Below, in pieces: positions 1 through 10,836 of a DNA stretch of 64,000 nt; the first letter of the stretch is position 1; each line of letters starts with the position of its first letter. A model generated the notes under the pieces. The model ran no database searches and was not told the DNA's origin. It was given only the letters and a program-made list of their open reading frames with translations. The stretch comes from Alisma plantago-aquatica. Taxonomy: Eukaryota > Streptophyta > Magnoliopsida > Alismatales > Alismataceae. Made by a program: the position numbers and the translations under genes. The DNA is taken from the NCBI GenBank assembly GCA_963693085.1, contig OY856414.1, forward strand, positions 264,405,501-264,469,500, in the 5' to 3' direction.

Positions 1-230
1 GGGAGACTGGGTGTGGAAGAGAGTGGATAATGGGAGCCTAAAGGAGCACCATGGATGTGAGACTAAGTATGGGAGGGAGAATGGTTAATTAGAGCTAAAG
101 GGAGTGCCATGGATGCAAGACCGGGTGTGGGAGGGAGAGTGGCTAACGACAACTCAAAGAAGTGCCATGGGTGTGAGACCAGGTGCAAGAGGGAGAGTGG
201 CTAATGGGAGCCATAGGGAGTGCCATTGTA
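1..230. repeat. 58-bp minisatellite array, left fragment
   Basis: About four degenerate copies of a G-rich unit of roughly 58 bp. Each copy contains a CCATGGATG core followed by a 'gag ac/at ngg gtg tgg gag gga gag tgg cta atg gga gc' type stretch. The same unit forms the large arrays at 16592-19689, 31700-32217 and 33673-37271. The array enters from the left edge of the window and fades out near 225-250. Confidence 0.85.
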
Positions 231-1048
231 AGGTGTGGGACCCATAAGGGGGACCACTCCCTGCTAAAAATTTGAAGAATAAAACCTCCAGTCCAAACAC
301 ACCCTTAAGGTATCTTAGAGTGGGTGTAAAATTTTCAAATCTTATGTATGGTATTCAAAACAACCAAAATGTAGCAGCAGAAGAAAATAATGACTATATT
401 CAATTTCTCAACGAGATTACAAAAGTATATCTAAATATCCCACATAGGGTTTACATGTATGATACAACATAAGGATCTAATATAGAGGAAAGTCTAAACC
501 ATAATAACTTTGTCTCCAAGCTTTAACTCCTTAAGCTATGTCCATGTCTTCAAGCCAAATCATCCAACTCCTTCACCTAGGGTTGGAAGCATATCCCAGC
601 AAGAAGAGAAAAATAGATGACATCAGTAAAGGCTGGTATGTGCATACTAAATGTAAATTGAGCAATATATGGAGTAAAGGACATCATAGTAAATAGAACC
701 TTCCCATATAAAAAGAAAAGTACCTCCTAAATGGGTATCAAGAGAAAAGAACCACAATAAAAGAAATACTTTCCATTAAAACAACATATAAAAGTGGTGC
801 CACATAAGCACATATAAGGAATTAGGGCACATAACCCATAATCCATAAACATCATCTTGCATGCATGTTAGATAAACATATCCCTAGAAAAATATAAATA
901 ACAATGGTAACCAAGCCTCATAAACTTGAAACCTGATAGATAATAGCACATAACTGAACCCCCAATATATATAATGTGGGAAAAACCTCATAAATTTGAA
1001 ACCTTTGTATGGGGCTCATAACCTCCATCCCAAAAGTATAAAGGGCAC
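231..1048. other. Unassigned AT-rich DNA
   Basis: No recognisable gene or element. A 66-codon open stretch at 272-472 has no familiar motif and is probably chance. The segment ends at the first GGCAC target duplication (1044-1048) of the Cassandra element. Confidence 0.5.
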
Positions 1049-1339
1049 TGTAACACCTGGGCCCACTGCCCAAGGATCTAGTAGAGTTTCAGGCATGACG
1101 ACTGGCCCCACAGACCACCACTAGACTTAACTTTGTGCTTTATCCTCACTCACGTACAAGTCGGGGTCAACTTCCCAACTGGTCACCCATCCTAGTACTA
1201 CTCCAAGTTGAGCACACTTAATTATAGAGTTCTTTAGTGATGGGCTCCCGGAAAAGGAGGTGCACCTTGGTGATATGGGTAGTTCAATCATTCCTTTTAA
1301 GATCATGTTATCCAATGCCTCAAATCATGGGAAGTTACA
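1049..1339 (-). repeat. Cassandra 3' LTR
   Basis: A 291-bp LTR, the 3' LTR in element orientation. The 5S-like segment lies at about 1157-1281. It differs from the partner LTR at scattered single bases with no net length change, so this is not a very recent insertion. Confidence 0.9.
1157..1281 (-). other. 5S rRNA-like segment in Cassandra LTR (left copy)
   Basis: On the minus strand this resembles plant 5S rRNA, including the GGATGGGTGACC block and the internal-promoter region around AACTCT..AATTAAG. Several 5S positions are changed. In Cassandra such segments are known to carry Pol III promoter elements; this is not a functional rRNA gene. Confidence 0.8.
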
Positions 1340-1576
1340 ATCTCGCCCACTTAGACTCTTGACGTCCTCATCAAGGCTCAACTATATGGCCTCATAATCT
1401 GACCCCATTTCAGTGCAGACCCACAATGGTCCATTGACACCCAACTCCCGATCACGGAATACCAGCGCAAGGGTGTCTACATCTACCATGGACAACCCTT
1501 TCCTACATGCCTGGACCACATGACTCAAGATTGGCATTCCACATGCCCATGTGGGCCCCACCTACTGGAGGGGTTA

Positions 1577-1592
1577 TGGCTCTAATACCATT
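1577..1592 (-). promoter_or_regulatory. Cassandra primer-binding site
   Basis: The minus strand reads TGGTATTAGAGCCA two bases inside the right-hand LTR. This matches the initiator tRNA-Met primer site used by plant Copia-like elements and Cassandra, apart from one C-to-T change in TGGTATCAGAGC. It fixes the element's orientation. Confidence 0.88.
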
Positions 1593-1883
1593 TGTAACGC
1601 CTGGGCCCACTGCCCAAGGCTCTAGTAGAGTTTCAGACATGACGAGTGGCCCCACAGACCACCACTAGCCTTAACTGTGCACTTTATCCTCACTCAAACG
1701 CAAGATGGGGTCAACTTCCCGATTGGTCACCCATCCTAATACTACTCCAAGCTGAGCACGCTTAACTATGGAGTTCTTTAGTGATGGGCTCAAAGAATAG
1801 GAGGTGCTCCTTGGTGATATGGGTAGTTCAATCATTCCTTTTAAGATCATGTTACCCAAGGCCTCAAATCTTGGGATGTTACA
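1593..1883 (-). repeat. Cassandra 5' LTR
   Basis: A 291-bp LTR, the 5' LTR in element orientation. It has the same boundaries and length as the left copy, with the 5S-like part at about 1701-1825. Confidence 0.9.
1701..1825 (-). other. 5S rRNA-like segment in Cassandra LTR (right copy)
   Basis: Minus-strand similarity to 5S rRNA, closer to the canonical sequence than the left copy (for example AAGCGTGCTCAGC). Read as a retrotransposon LTR component, not an rRNA gene. Confidence 0.8.
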
Positions 1884-2187
1884 GGCACATAACCCAAAAC
1901 CAATGCAATTATACTACTCTAGTGCTACTGATTCACATAACATGTTTAATGCTGAGGCAAGTAGAAAGTATAGTCAGATTATACAAACTAGTCACCACAT
2001 AAGTGACCAACATATATATCCACCTCATAAGTGGGCAAAAGACATCACATGTCATCATATAGTGTTCCAACATGAACAAAGCATAAGTAAGAGACCAAAA
2101 GAATATAATTGTATCTCTTTTGTCTATTGTAGTGGTAAGATTCTCTCTCTAGTTTAGGTCCCGTCCATCTCTAGGTTGGGCGTGGCC

Positions 2188-3430
2188 ATGGCGAGCAGGG
2201 GCAGTTCCTCGGCTGCCTCTGGGGCAGCCACTAGTAAAACACCCCTTGGTAATGGGGGTAAACCTAGCAAATACGTCACCATTGCCCGCGACTGGGCCAA
2301 AATGGTGGAGGGGCTGCTTCCGCGGATTAAGGGCGCGGTGGTGGCTGACCCAAAGAAGCCTTTCTTCCAGGAAGGTGATGAAAGAACATGGACGTGGTTC
2401 ACTAGCCCGATCATGGAGGAGATGGACGATTACCATCAGTACTCTGCCATCATCCAAGTGGTTGGGAAGAAGGCGTCAGTGCTCCATCTTAGAGGATGGA
2501 TGTTGAGGACCTGGAAGCCCAGAGGTGAGCTGGAGGTATTTACTCTGGTAAATGGCCTTATTCTCACCTGATTCACGAATGAAAGGGATATCAAGGTGGC
2601 CCTATTAGTCGAACCCTAGTTTTTTGATGACCAGTTGGTCTTGGTCTGTCGTTGGACACTTGAGGCTGATATCAGGAGGGTCACTCTGAAGACTACACAT
2701 GTATGGGTCTCCCCCTAGATGTGGGCAAACACTGGTCTGCTCGGGCCATTACTTTCATTGCTCACGCCATTGGAGAATAGAGAGCTATAGATTGCAGACC
2801 TGATGGTAATCAGCTAGGATGCACCTGGTTTTGTGTTGACATAGTTGCTGAGAAAGCACCACTACTGTTGGTCATGGCAGAACTTCCAGATGGAGGTGAA
2901 TGGGAAGTCAAAGTCAGGTATGAAGCTTTACCTGATAGATGTGACAAGAAGGTGTTTGGTCACAATGAAGGCAAATTCCCGAGGGAAATAAGTGAGGTAG
3001 AGATGGCTTCTCCTCTGATAGTAGCTGGGAAATTTCATTGAGCACGTAAAATAGAGACAAGAGATAAGTCTCACTCACCGCTGAGTGGGAGGATAGTTCA
3101 TCAGGTTGAGGAAACTATTACTACTAACCTCGAGGTTACTGAGACTATTGTGCTTGAGGAAGGGGAGGTGAATTGCACCACCACTGAAGTCAAACAACCA
3201 ACCAGTGATTCTGAGGAGGCAGGTGAATTCACTAAAGTCAGAAACAATAAAGGAAAAGGTGGTTGAGGTGGACAAAAATGACACATAGGAAGAGGGAAGT
3301 CTGACAGTGAATTAATTCAATTTCTTGAATGATGTAGATGAGGAGATTCCATAAGATTTCAACTGGGGAAAGAGAAGCAAAAGCCCGAAACAGACTAGAA
3401 GCTTGGTTGTTGCCAAAGATAAGGGGAAGG
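2188..3430 (+). pseudogene. LINE ORF1 (gag-like RNA-binding protein), broken
   Basis: ORF1 of plant L1-type LINEs encodes a gag-like protein that binds element RNA. The chosen start is ATG 2188 (MASRGSSSAASG). The frame is open to 2571 and then interrupted repeatedly. A tryptophan-rich block near the start (ERTWTWF) and a later stretch around 2920-2985 reading 'RCDKKVFGHNEGKFP' match the usual order of an ORF1 globular domain and a zinc knuckle. The knuckle normally ends CP; the final Cys is lost here. The tail is acidic and Lys-rich. It is followed closely by ORF2. Confidence 0.75.
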
Positions 3431-3468
3431 CCAAACTTGGGAGGGGGAGGACATAAGAAAATCTCTTA

Positions 3469-6400
3469 ATGTCCATTCTCGCATGGAATGTGCGAGGGGC
3501 ATCTTTGCCTAGGACACAAAGAAGGTTCAGAAGTATCCTAAATGTGATGAAGGCAGAGATAATCTTTGTTTTCAAGATAAGGATCAAAAGGTGTACTAGG
3601 GAGAGGATAGCTACTCTGTTTCCCCCTAGTTGGGGTTGTTTGTCGAACCATGACCAGGTGGAAGGAGGTAGAATCGTGGTTGGATGGAAGAATGATATCT
3701 GGAAGGTGGAACCTATCAAGGTATCAGACCAAATGGTCACTGTGAGCTTCTTTAACCAGGGGGCTTCTCTATGGTTGTGTCTGGCATTTATGGCGAAACA
3801 CTCAAATGCGACAGGGAAAGGTTATGGGAGAGTATGGCGCAAACTGCTCAGTCTGAGATTGCGTGGTTAGTGCTTGGTGACTTTAATAAAACTAGAAGAT
3901 TGAGGGAGAAGTATGGGGATAAGAAGGTCCCAGATAGAGTCATGGAGAGTTTCAACTTAGCCATTGAACAAGATGGTCTAATTGAATTGAATAATATAGG
4001 CAGCAGAGTGACATGGAACAATAACCAATATAGTAAGAGAAGGATCGTGAGTATGCTTGATAGATGCATGGTGAATGAAGCCTGACTAGACTTGTTTCCA
4101 CATGCTGTTACCGAAATGGGTAGTCATTATTTCAGTGACTACTCATGGATGAGAGTAAACCTCAGTAGACAACCTCACACAATTAAACCGTTCAGATTCT
4201 TGAATTTTTGGTGTGACTAGGAGGGATTCAATGAGGTGGTTAGAACAACTTGGATGGAATTGAACCTTTTATAGGGAACCCACTGTATGTGGTGTTGAAG
4301 AACTTCAAAGGAGAAAGATTATTTAGAAGAGATTATCTAAAGAGAAAGTCAATATTGTGAATCTGCTGATCAAGGCCAGAAAAGAATTCAATGATGCCTC
4401 TACCGAGTTGAGACACAAACCGTTAGATGAGCAAGCTATTTTGAATCAAGAAGACACTAGCAAAAGATTAAGACAGCTAGACAAGGCACATGAAATGTAT
4501 CTTTGGCAGAGGAGTCAGATGAGGTGGATTGAGGATGGAGACAAAAACACTAAAGTCTACCATACCGCAATGAAGAAGAGAGAGATGAAGGACATGATCC
4601 ATGAACTTATTGACGGAGAGTGTCACAGTTGTAAAGGTGGGAACAAGTGGCTGAAAAGGCTGTTGATTTCTTTACGAATCTGTACAACAATGATCATAAT
4701 GCCATTGGTGCGAATAGCATTGAGGTAGGTCATAAATGTAACAACAGTATGAATGAATCCTTGTGCAGAGAGGTTACTAAGGAAGAAATCAAGACCAAAG
4801 TGTTTTCTATACACCCATCCAAAGCCCCTAGGTCGGATGGGTTTAACAATATGTTTTTCCAAAAGATGTGGTAGGTCATTAAAGAAGATGTGTGTGTTGC
4901 TGTCAAATGGTTTCTCAATGGATGGAATATGGTGAGGGCAGTCAACCATAGCTTCATTAAGATCATTCCTAAGACTAAGAATACTAGAGGCATTAATGAT
5001 TACAGGCCTATTACGTGTTGGTTTGTCCTATACAAAATAATTTCCAAGTTGTTGGCTGCGAGGCTTAAACCTATTCTACTTTCCATCATTTCTGAGGAGC
5101 AAGGTGCTTTTGTGAAGGGGTGTAACATTGGGGACTGTTCCCTGGTAGCAGATGAATTCCTCTAAGACTTCAATGTCACGAGATCCAGTGCCAAAGCTTG
5201 TCTTAAGGTGGACATAAGCAAAGTTTATGATCATGTACAGTGGAAAAGCCTATGGAGTATTATGAGACATATGGGTTTTGTTCAGAAATGGATTGACTTA
5301 ATGACCCAATGTGTCCAGACGATGTCTTTCTCCATTCTTGTTAATGGTACTCCTGAGGTTCTGTTTAAGGCCTCGAATGGCCTTCTCCAGGGGGACCCTC
5401 TTTCTCCATTACTATTTACTATAGTGATGGAGGGTCTCACATGCCTCATAAATAAAGATGAAGAGGAGGGCAGAATCAAACCATATAATGTCCAAGGAAC
5501 CAAAGTGAAATCACACGTCATTTTTGCAGATGATGTTTTACTATTCTCTATCAGAAATGCTAGAAGACTTATAGAGTTTAAGCAGGTCCTGACCCTTTTT
5601 GGAAGAATCACAGGTTTATACGTGAACACTATCGAATCTAAAATATTTCTATCAAGATCCTATGATCATAGAAGGGGTAGACTTAAAGTCACAGCTGGCA
5701 TGGGAAGAGGGAGGTTCCCTATGAGATATCTAGGGGTACCTATTGCTGGTGGTAGAGGTGTTGCTAAGGACTACACCAACTGCCTTGATAGAATCAGAAG
5801 TAAAATTGATGAATGGGTGGGGCTGAGGCTATCCATGGTTGGCTGGATTGTACTGGTCAGATCTGTGTTACAAAGCATGGTGTGTTTCTGGTCAAGGATG
5901 TGTGAACTACTGCAAGGCACTCTGTAGGGTATCAAAACCTTAATGGCTAATTTCATTTGGCAAGGCAAAGTTCATGGGGTGGATTGGTACATGATTGTGA
6001 AACCTTTTTGTAAAGGGGGTTTGCAACTGAAGGACTGTAGACAGATTATGTATGATAGCCATGATAAAAGGCTCAACACTTTCCTCTCTGGACATGCTTC
6101 TATTTGGAAGAATTGGATGGCCGAACTTCCTATACAAGTGGAAGGTAAGAAGAGTTCTAAATGTTGGAGTGCTCTTTGTAGAACCTTTGATGATAACTGA
6201 GCATTGTACATTATTTACCATCTTGGGGTTTGGCGGAGCAATAACCAGACATCACAGGTCAACATGGGTGTGAGTGGTTTGGCACCTTGGGCTGATATGT
6301 TCTGAGGTGGTGCTCATTGCCCCAAATGGTGCACTCTTGCTTATAGAGCTATTAAGAATAAGCTTCCTACTAAAGACAGAATGTCCAGTTGGGGTATCCC

Positions 6401-6797
6401 TGTTAACTCGATGTGCGTCCTGTGTGGAAGGGTGAATAAATCCATGTTTCACCTCTTTTTTTAATGTAACTTCTCAAAAACTATTTGGAGCATCATATGC
6501 TTGAGGAATGGTTGGCGCATTGGTGTTCCCTCTTTGCTGGGGGAGTGTGTTGATGGGTTAAACATGAAGTTTAAAGGTTGTAAATAACTCAAGCAGTTTG
6601 TTGGATTGTGTCTCATAGGTGCTAACTTTTCGATGTGGCAGGAAAGAAATGCAAGATTGCATGATAAAAAGCCTAAGTATGAAAATCAGCTGCTGCTGGA
6701 GCTGGGTCAGGTTCTTGGGGCTTTGATTTCAAAGAGAAAGAAAATATTTTGTATTTTAAATGACTATACGAGAACGTATTGGGGATTTTGCATGTAA
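3469..6797 (+). pseudogene. LINE ORF2: endonuclease-reverse transcriptase, broken
   Basis: ORF2 makes the target nick and copies the RNA at the nick. It starts at ATG 3469 with MSILAWNVRGAS, the apurinic-type endonuclease N-terminus. The endonuclease WLVLGDFN motif follows a frameshift near 3770. Reverse transcriptase blocks lie at 4980-5560: DYRPIT, EEQGAFVKG, KVDISKVYDHVQW, GLLQGDPLSPLLF and the catalytic FADD at about 5523-5536. A Cys/His region near 6400-6480 (CVLCGRVNKSMFHLF) matches the zinc-binding domain after plant LINE RT. Frameshifts fall near 3770, between 4086 and 4357, and near 4640. In-frame stops occur at about 4083, 4872, 5163 and 5925. The FADD active site itself is intact. 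No RNase H domain was seen. Confidence 0.9.
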
Positions 6798-6918
6798 CGA
6801 ATAGTGTGTTTTGTGGTATCGGTCTAACTTGATACTTTGTTTCTGTATAGTATAGCTCAACTATACACTCTTTTAGCAATATACTTACCTATTTCCAAAA
6901 AAAGACCAAAAGAATATA

Positions 6919-7464
6919 CATGATCACAAGATCAATATCAAATAAGGTAGTTTACATGAACCATGATTTTCAAAAGGAAAGACATTGTGTATAGGTTAAT
7001 TTCCATAGGACCAAGAGAAAGAAGAAACATAGGTTAATTGCTCAAAAGGAATAATCGGGGATGCATACATACATAAGAGAGGAAATATATTTATTTCTCA
7101 ATATAGAAATAATGTGGGATGCAATTATACCTCAACTTCAGAGTCTATACAAGTCCAAGACAAATCTATATCCAAGTCTAGGTCTCCAAAGCACCTATTA
7201 ATCATGTATGTGAAATTAGGGTTAGATTTACATTGATTTCATAAACCCTAAAAATTGTCTTTTTATTATTAGTGAATCAGGTTATCAAAAATACGCCATG
7301 TTTTAGATTATATTTTTATGAGTTCAAGACATATTTTATTATTTTTTTTACTTATATATATTTAGTTATGAATTTTACAAGTTATATACTTTTTTAAATT
7401 AATCCATTGATGGATTTAGGTAACAAGATCAGTACTAAAAGATAGATATTATTTTTCTCTTTTT
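6919..7464. other. Unassigned AT-rich DNA
   Basis: AT-rich sequence to the right of the LINE target duplication. I see no open frame of note, no repeat structure and no RNA gene. Confidence 0.5.
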
Positions 7465-8330
7465 TTTTAGCAATCTGAACATCTTCATTACTAAAAAGCC
7501 ATACGACATCTACACATGGGAAAAGAGATACTAGAAGTACATACAACCACCAAGAACAGGGTTATCAGATCATCAAAACTCATATTGGAAAGATAATAAA
7601 ATGCTTCTGCATTGATCTCTTTTCCACAAGGTTGGCCTAAGCAACTTTTAATAAGAGATTCCTTCAACCTGAGCATAGATTAGTGGTGATAAACCTGCAA
7701 ATGAAACATATGAAGACCAGTATTTTCTGCCACAAGCAGAGCCATAGACCCAGTAGTGAATCCGAACAGAACAAAAACGAGGCCAGCAAGAGCAAAGACT
7801 CGTAGCTCCCACACAGAGAGAGTAACAACGCCGACAAGCAGCGACAACAACACCGACGAGCGGCGAGAAACGGGCAGAAGAACCTGCCGCAAAGCAAAAC
7901 AAAAAAGAAAGACAAGGAAAACCTGAGAAACAGTAAAAGAGAGGGGACAGAAAACCCGAGCCATCCCGATCATCTCCCAATGGGGCTCCCGGTGAGTACC
8001 AGACACACAGAGGAACAACAAAGCCACTTCAGTCGCCCACTGCCACGAAAAGTCCGCACCTGGCCAGGATCCAGCGCGTAGGCTCCCTATACCAGAAGGA
8101 GACAGCCCAGAACCTGCGGAGGTTGAAGCCCGCGCCAGAGGAGGCAACCCAGAAGGGTAACGGGAAACCACAGAGGCTAGATAGATCCGAGATGGAGGCG
8201 GGAGGAGATCACCCGGGGGGAGACGGGCTGGGCACGCCGGCCGCTGCCCTCCCCCCCAGGAGGAGAAGACGAGCCCTAGGTCGATCGCCCGATCGCCAGA
8301 GCATAGACTCGCGCAGAGTGGCAGTTTAGT
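7465..8330 (-). other. GC-rich block ending in an A-tract (possible retroposed fragment)
   Basis: A sharply bounded GC-rich island (about 7700-8320) in AT-rich surroundings. On the minus strand it runs from a CpG-rich start near 8329 to an A-tract at about 7466-7474, the shape of a retroposed transcript or LINE/SINE-like copy. The longest minus-strand frame (8171-7680) is low-complexity and hydrophobic, with no family resemblance. I could not find a convincing target duplication, so the identity is open. A first exon or UTR of an old gene is the alternative. Confidence 0.3.
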
Positions 8331-9152
8331 TTTTTATATTTTTATGATCAGTAAGTGAATTATTGTGATTTTTCAAGATTCAACAAATCAGAAAAATACA
8401 TGTGGCATAAATGTCGGGCACGTTGAGTTGGCCCAATCAGCGTTGGCCAACTCAGTCAGCCCCACCAACAACTTGGCAGCTCGCGACAAAACCAAAACGA
8501 AATATACAAGCGTGAAATGACTATTTTTCCCCTAAAGTCATGATCAACAAGAAAGGCCAAGAATGGGTAATTGCGTGAAAACATTAGCGGTAATCTTCTT
8601 CGTTTCTATCGTTCTACGAAGGGAACACTGAAATGATGGAGCTCCATCCTCAAGCTCAAAACCTCAAGCAAGGAATCAATGGAACCCCTTGGTGCAAACA
8701 CCAGCTTTGCCTCAGCCTACCGAACTCAATGATCCATGAAAAGGGTCATGAGTTAAAGGGAAACCTCAACAGAAACCAAAGACTGAAGGTACAGATTCAC
8801 ATCTCAGAAGCATGAAATAAAAAGAGGGAAAAGCAACCTACCCTCAAAATCTTGAAATTGCAGCTCAGGAAAGCTTCAAGCAGTGAAGAGGAATGAGTCC
8901 AAGTCATTTATGAAAGTCCGACCAGGTCGGGAATCCATACACCAGACTGCACTTCCTGTCGCCATTGGTTGGGAGTAAGGGAACCATACCCAGAGTCTGA
9001 CGAGACTAAACAAATGTGGAAAAATGAGACAAGGGACCTCCGCAGAGAATAGGGGAAAGACGGTTGTGAGAAAAGGAGAAAGAGAGGAAGAACAGACTGA
9101 GAATAGGGGAAAGACGGTTGCAGGAGTGGTTATAGCTATGTAGTTGACGAAA

Positions 9153-9215
<63 letters not shown>

Positions 9216-9684
9216 TCGAATGGTGCAAAATCATTTTGGGAGAATGAAGGAGAAGAAATTGGTCGAAGATTCAGGGAAAGAAATCGTGAAAGCCTGTAAT
9301 GTGCGAGAACAGAAAGGAGGAAAGGAAGAAGAAAATACGAGTGTTTTTGGATCAAAAATCAAACAAATGATCTAAAATCCAAAATAGTAAGGTCGTCTGA
9401 CAAGGAAAATTATAGAAACCTTATACAAATCAAAATCCGATTAAACTAGGAATGCAATCAATTTCCTATTTTCTCTCTCCACTTTTGAGGGTGCAAACAA
9501 GATCCAATTTGGATAAAATTTTGCACAGAGACTAAATAAAGCATGTAGATTCTGATTATGTAACTAGATTTTCCTTTTGAGAATTTTTAATGTGTTAAAT
9601 AAATCAAATACTATTTTCTCTTTCCTCATGCATTAATGACTTTAAGATTCTCCAAATTTGATGAAACTTCACACACAAGTCATA
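8331..9684. other. Unassigned DNA containing an AT microsatellite
   Basis: No gene recognised. A 159-codon open frame at 8876-9355 (minus) exists only because it crosses the (AT)n tract, coding Tyr-Ile repeats, so it is not treated as a gene. The segment ends at the CACTA target site. Confidence 0.5.
9155..9212. repeat. (AT)29 microsatellite
   Basis: A 58-bp uninterrupted run of alternating A and T. Confidence 0.98.
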
Positions 9685-10140
9685 CACTACTACAGAAATA
9701 GCATTGAGTGTCGCTTTTCTGGGCGTCGGTTATTTAACAAAACCGACACCTATATTATTCAATGTCAGATATTTAGGAATCCCGACGTCTATATTCGAAG
9801 ACCAGCCAGACACGGGTACCGCTTTGTAGTCAGCGTCGGCTGGGTAAAACAAACTGACGCCTAAAATCGCCCACGAAATCCAATTTTCAAGCGAAATTTT
9901 TTTGCCCCAAAGTATCACATACATCGTCGGTTTTTTAACTACTAACCGACACCGATATAAGATGGAAATTTGCGCGAAAAGTTCCAATTTAGGCGTCGGT
10001 TATCCTTTGAGAACCGACGCTGATAATTGTTCCCGCCAAATAATTTGGGGCAAAGATTGTCTAATTGGACGTCGGTTTTTTAATATCAACTGATGCTTAA
10101 AGGTAAAAGGCATCGTATTTACAGATAACCGACGCTGTTG
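9685..10140. repeat. CACTA-1 left end: TIR and subterminal repeats
   Basis: The 13-bp TIR is followed by about ten copies, in both orientations, of a motif near GCGTCGGTT (for example around 9723, 9832, 9926, 9994 and 10070). These match the clustered subterminal repeats that TnpA-type proteins bind in CACTA elements. Confidence 0.85.
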
Positions 10141-10513
10141 ACAAACTTAATGGACCCGTATCACCCAACTCTTCCCCTTCCTTCCTATTTCATCGCGATA
10201 GTTTGCTGTGATCGTTGCTCACCTAAAATCGCTCGATGATCGCCCGACGACCCCCGCTGGTGCTCGTCGCCACTGCTGCTGGTGTGGCTCTGCTCGCTAC
10301 CGCTACCTCCGTGTCCTCTTTCTCTTATTGCCACCGCCACTGCTGCTCACCGGTCTGCTCTACTCTTCTCCTGGTGCCACTGCTTCTCACTGCTCTGGTC
10401 TTCACCTGCTCACCGCCATTGGTGCCGTCAGTCGCCACTGCTCTTCTCCACGCTAGCTCCAGGTAGCCCTAGCCTCTTTGCTTCCTTCTCCGTAGCTTTC
10501 CTTCTATGTAGCT

Positions 10514-10623
10514 CCTTACCAACAGCAAGCATGGATGTGTCTGTGTTGGCCTACCAGGGCCGTGCTGTCCAGCACGGGCGTGGTAGGCCAACACAGCCAC
10601 GACCGTGCTTGCTGTTGGTAAGG
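10514..10623. repeat. 110-bp near-perfect hairpin in CACTA-1
   Basis: The left arm starts CCTTACCAACAGCAAGCA and the right arm ends with its exact complement. Inside, TGTGTTGGCCTACC pairs with GGTAGGCCAACACA. The two halves pair almost throughout, around a loop of a few bases near 10569. The length and shape resemble a small-RNA precursor or a recent fold-back duplication. Confidence 0.85.
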
Positions 10624-10836
10624 ATAGGAACAAATCTTTATGTAAATCCTAGGATATGAATAAATCTTTTGCTTGCATATATTTGTGTTTCTAATCCTAA
10701 TGTTTGACCTAATTCATTAAATTTTGATGCATGTTGAAATAAGATTTAAACTTGTCCATTCTAGCATCCTAATTTGATTTGATTAAACCCTAACATTGAT
10801 GAAACCCTAACATCAATTGTGATGAAACCCTAATAG

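Larger units (their letters stand above)
1049..1883 (-). mobile_element. Cassandra TRIM retrotransposon with 5S rRNA-derived LTRs
   Basis: An 835-bp non-coding LTR retrotransposon. Two direct repeats of exactly 291 bp (1049-1339 and 1593-1883) start TGTAAC and end GTTACA. They are flanked by perfect 5-bp target duplications GGCAC (1044-1048 and 1884-1888). Next to the right-hand LTR, on the minus strand, is a primer-binding site TGGTATTAGAGCCA, complementary to initiator tRNA-Met, so the element reads right to left. Both LTRs hold a 5S rRNA-like segment, which defines the Cassandra family of miniature elements. There is no coding capacity, so reverse transcription and integration must be supplied by another element. 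Internal region is only about 253 bp. Confidence 0.93.
2108..6902 (+). mobile_element. Full-length L1-type LINE, inactivated
   Basis: A non-LTR retrotransposon of about 4.8 kb. It is flanked by a perfect 16-bp target duplication, AGACCAAAAGAATATA, at 2092-2107 and 6903-6918, and ends in a short A-tail next to the right duplication. It has an 80-bp leader, ORF1 from ATG 2188, and ORF2 from ATG 3469 with endonuclease, reverse transcriptase and a C-terminal zinc-finger-type region. The element is structurally complete, but both ORFs carry stops and frameshifts, so it cannot move by itself. Confidence 0.93.

Noticed and set aside
272..472. A 66-codon gene
   Set aside because: No family resemblance, and similar open stretches occur by chance at this frequency.
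1049..1883. 5S rRNA genes
   Set aside because: Similarity is real but lies inside the LTRs of a Cassandra element, with changes from functional 5S.
8876..9355. A 159-codon protein on the minus strand
   Set aside because: Its centre is the (AT)29 tract read as Tyr-Ile repeats, and the rest is unlike any known protein.
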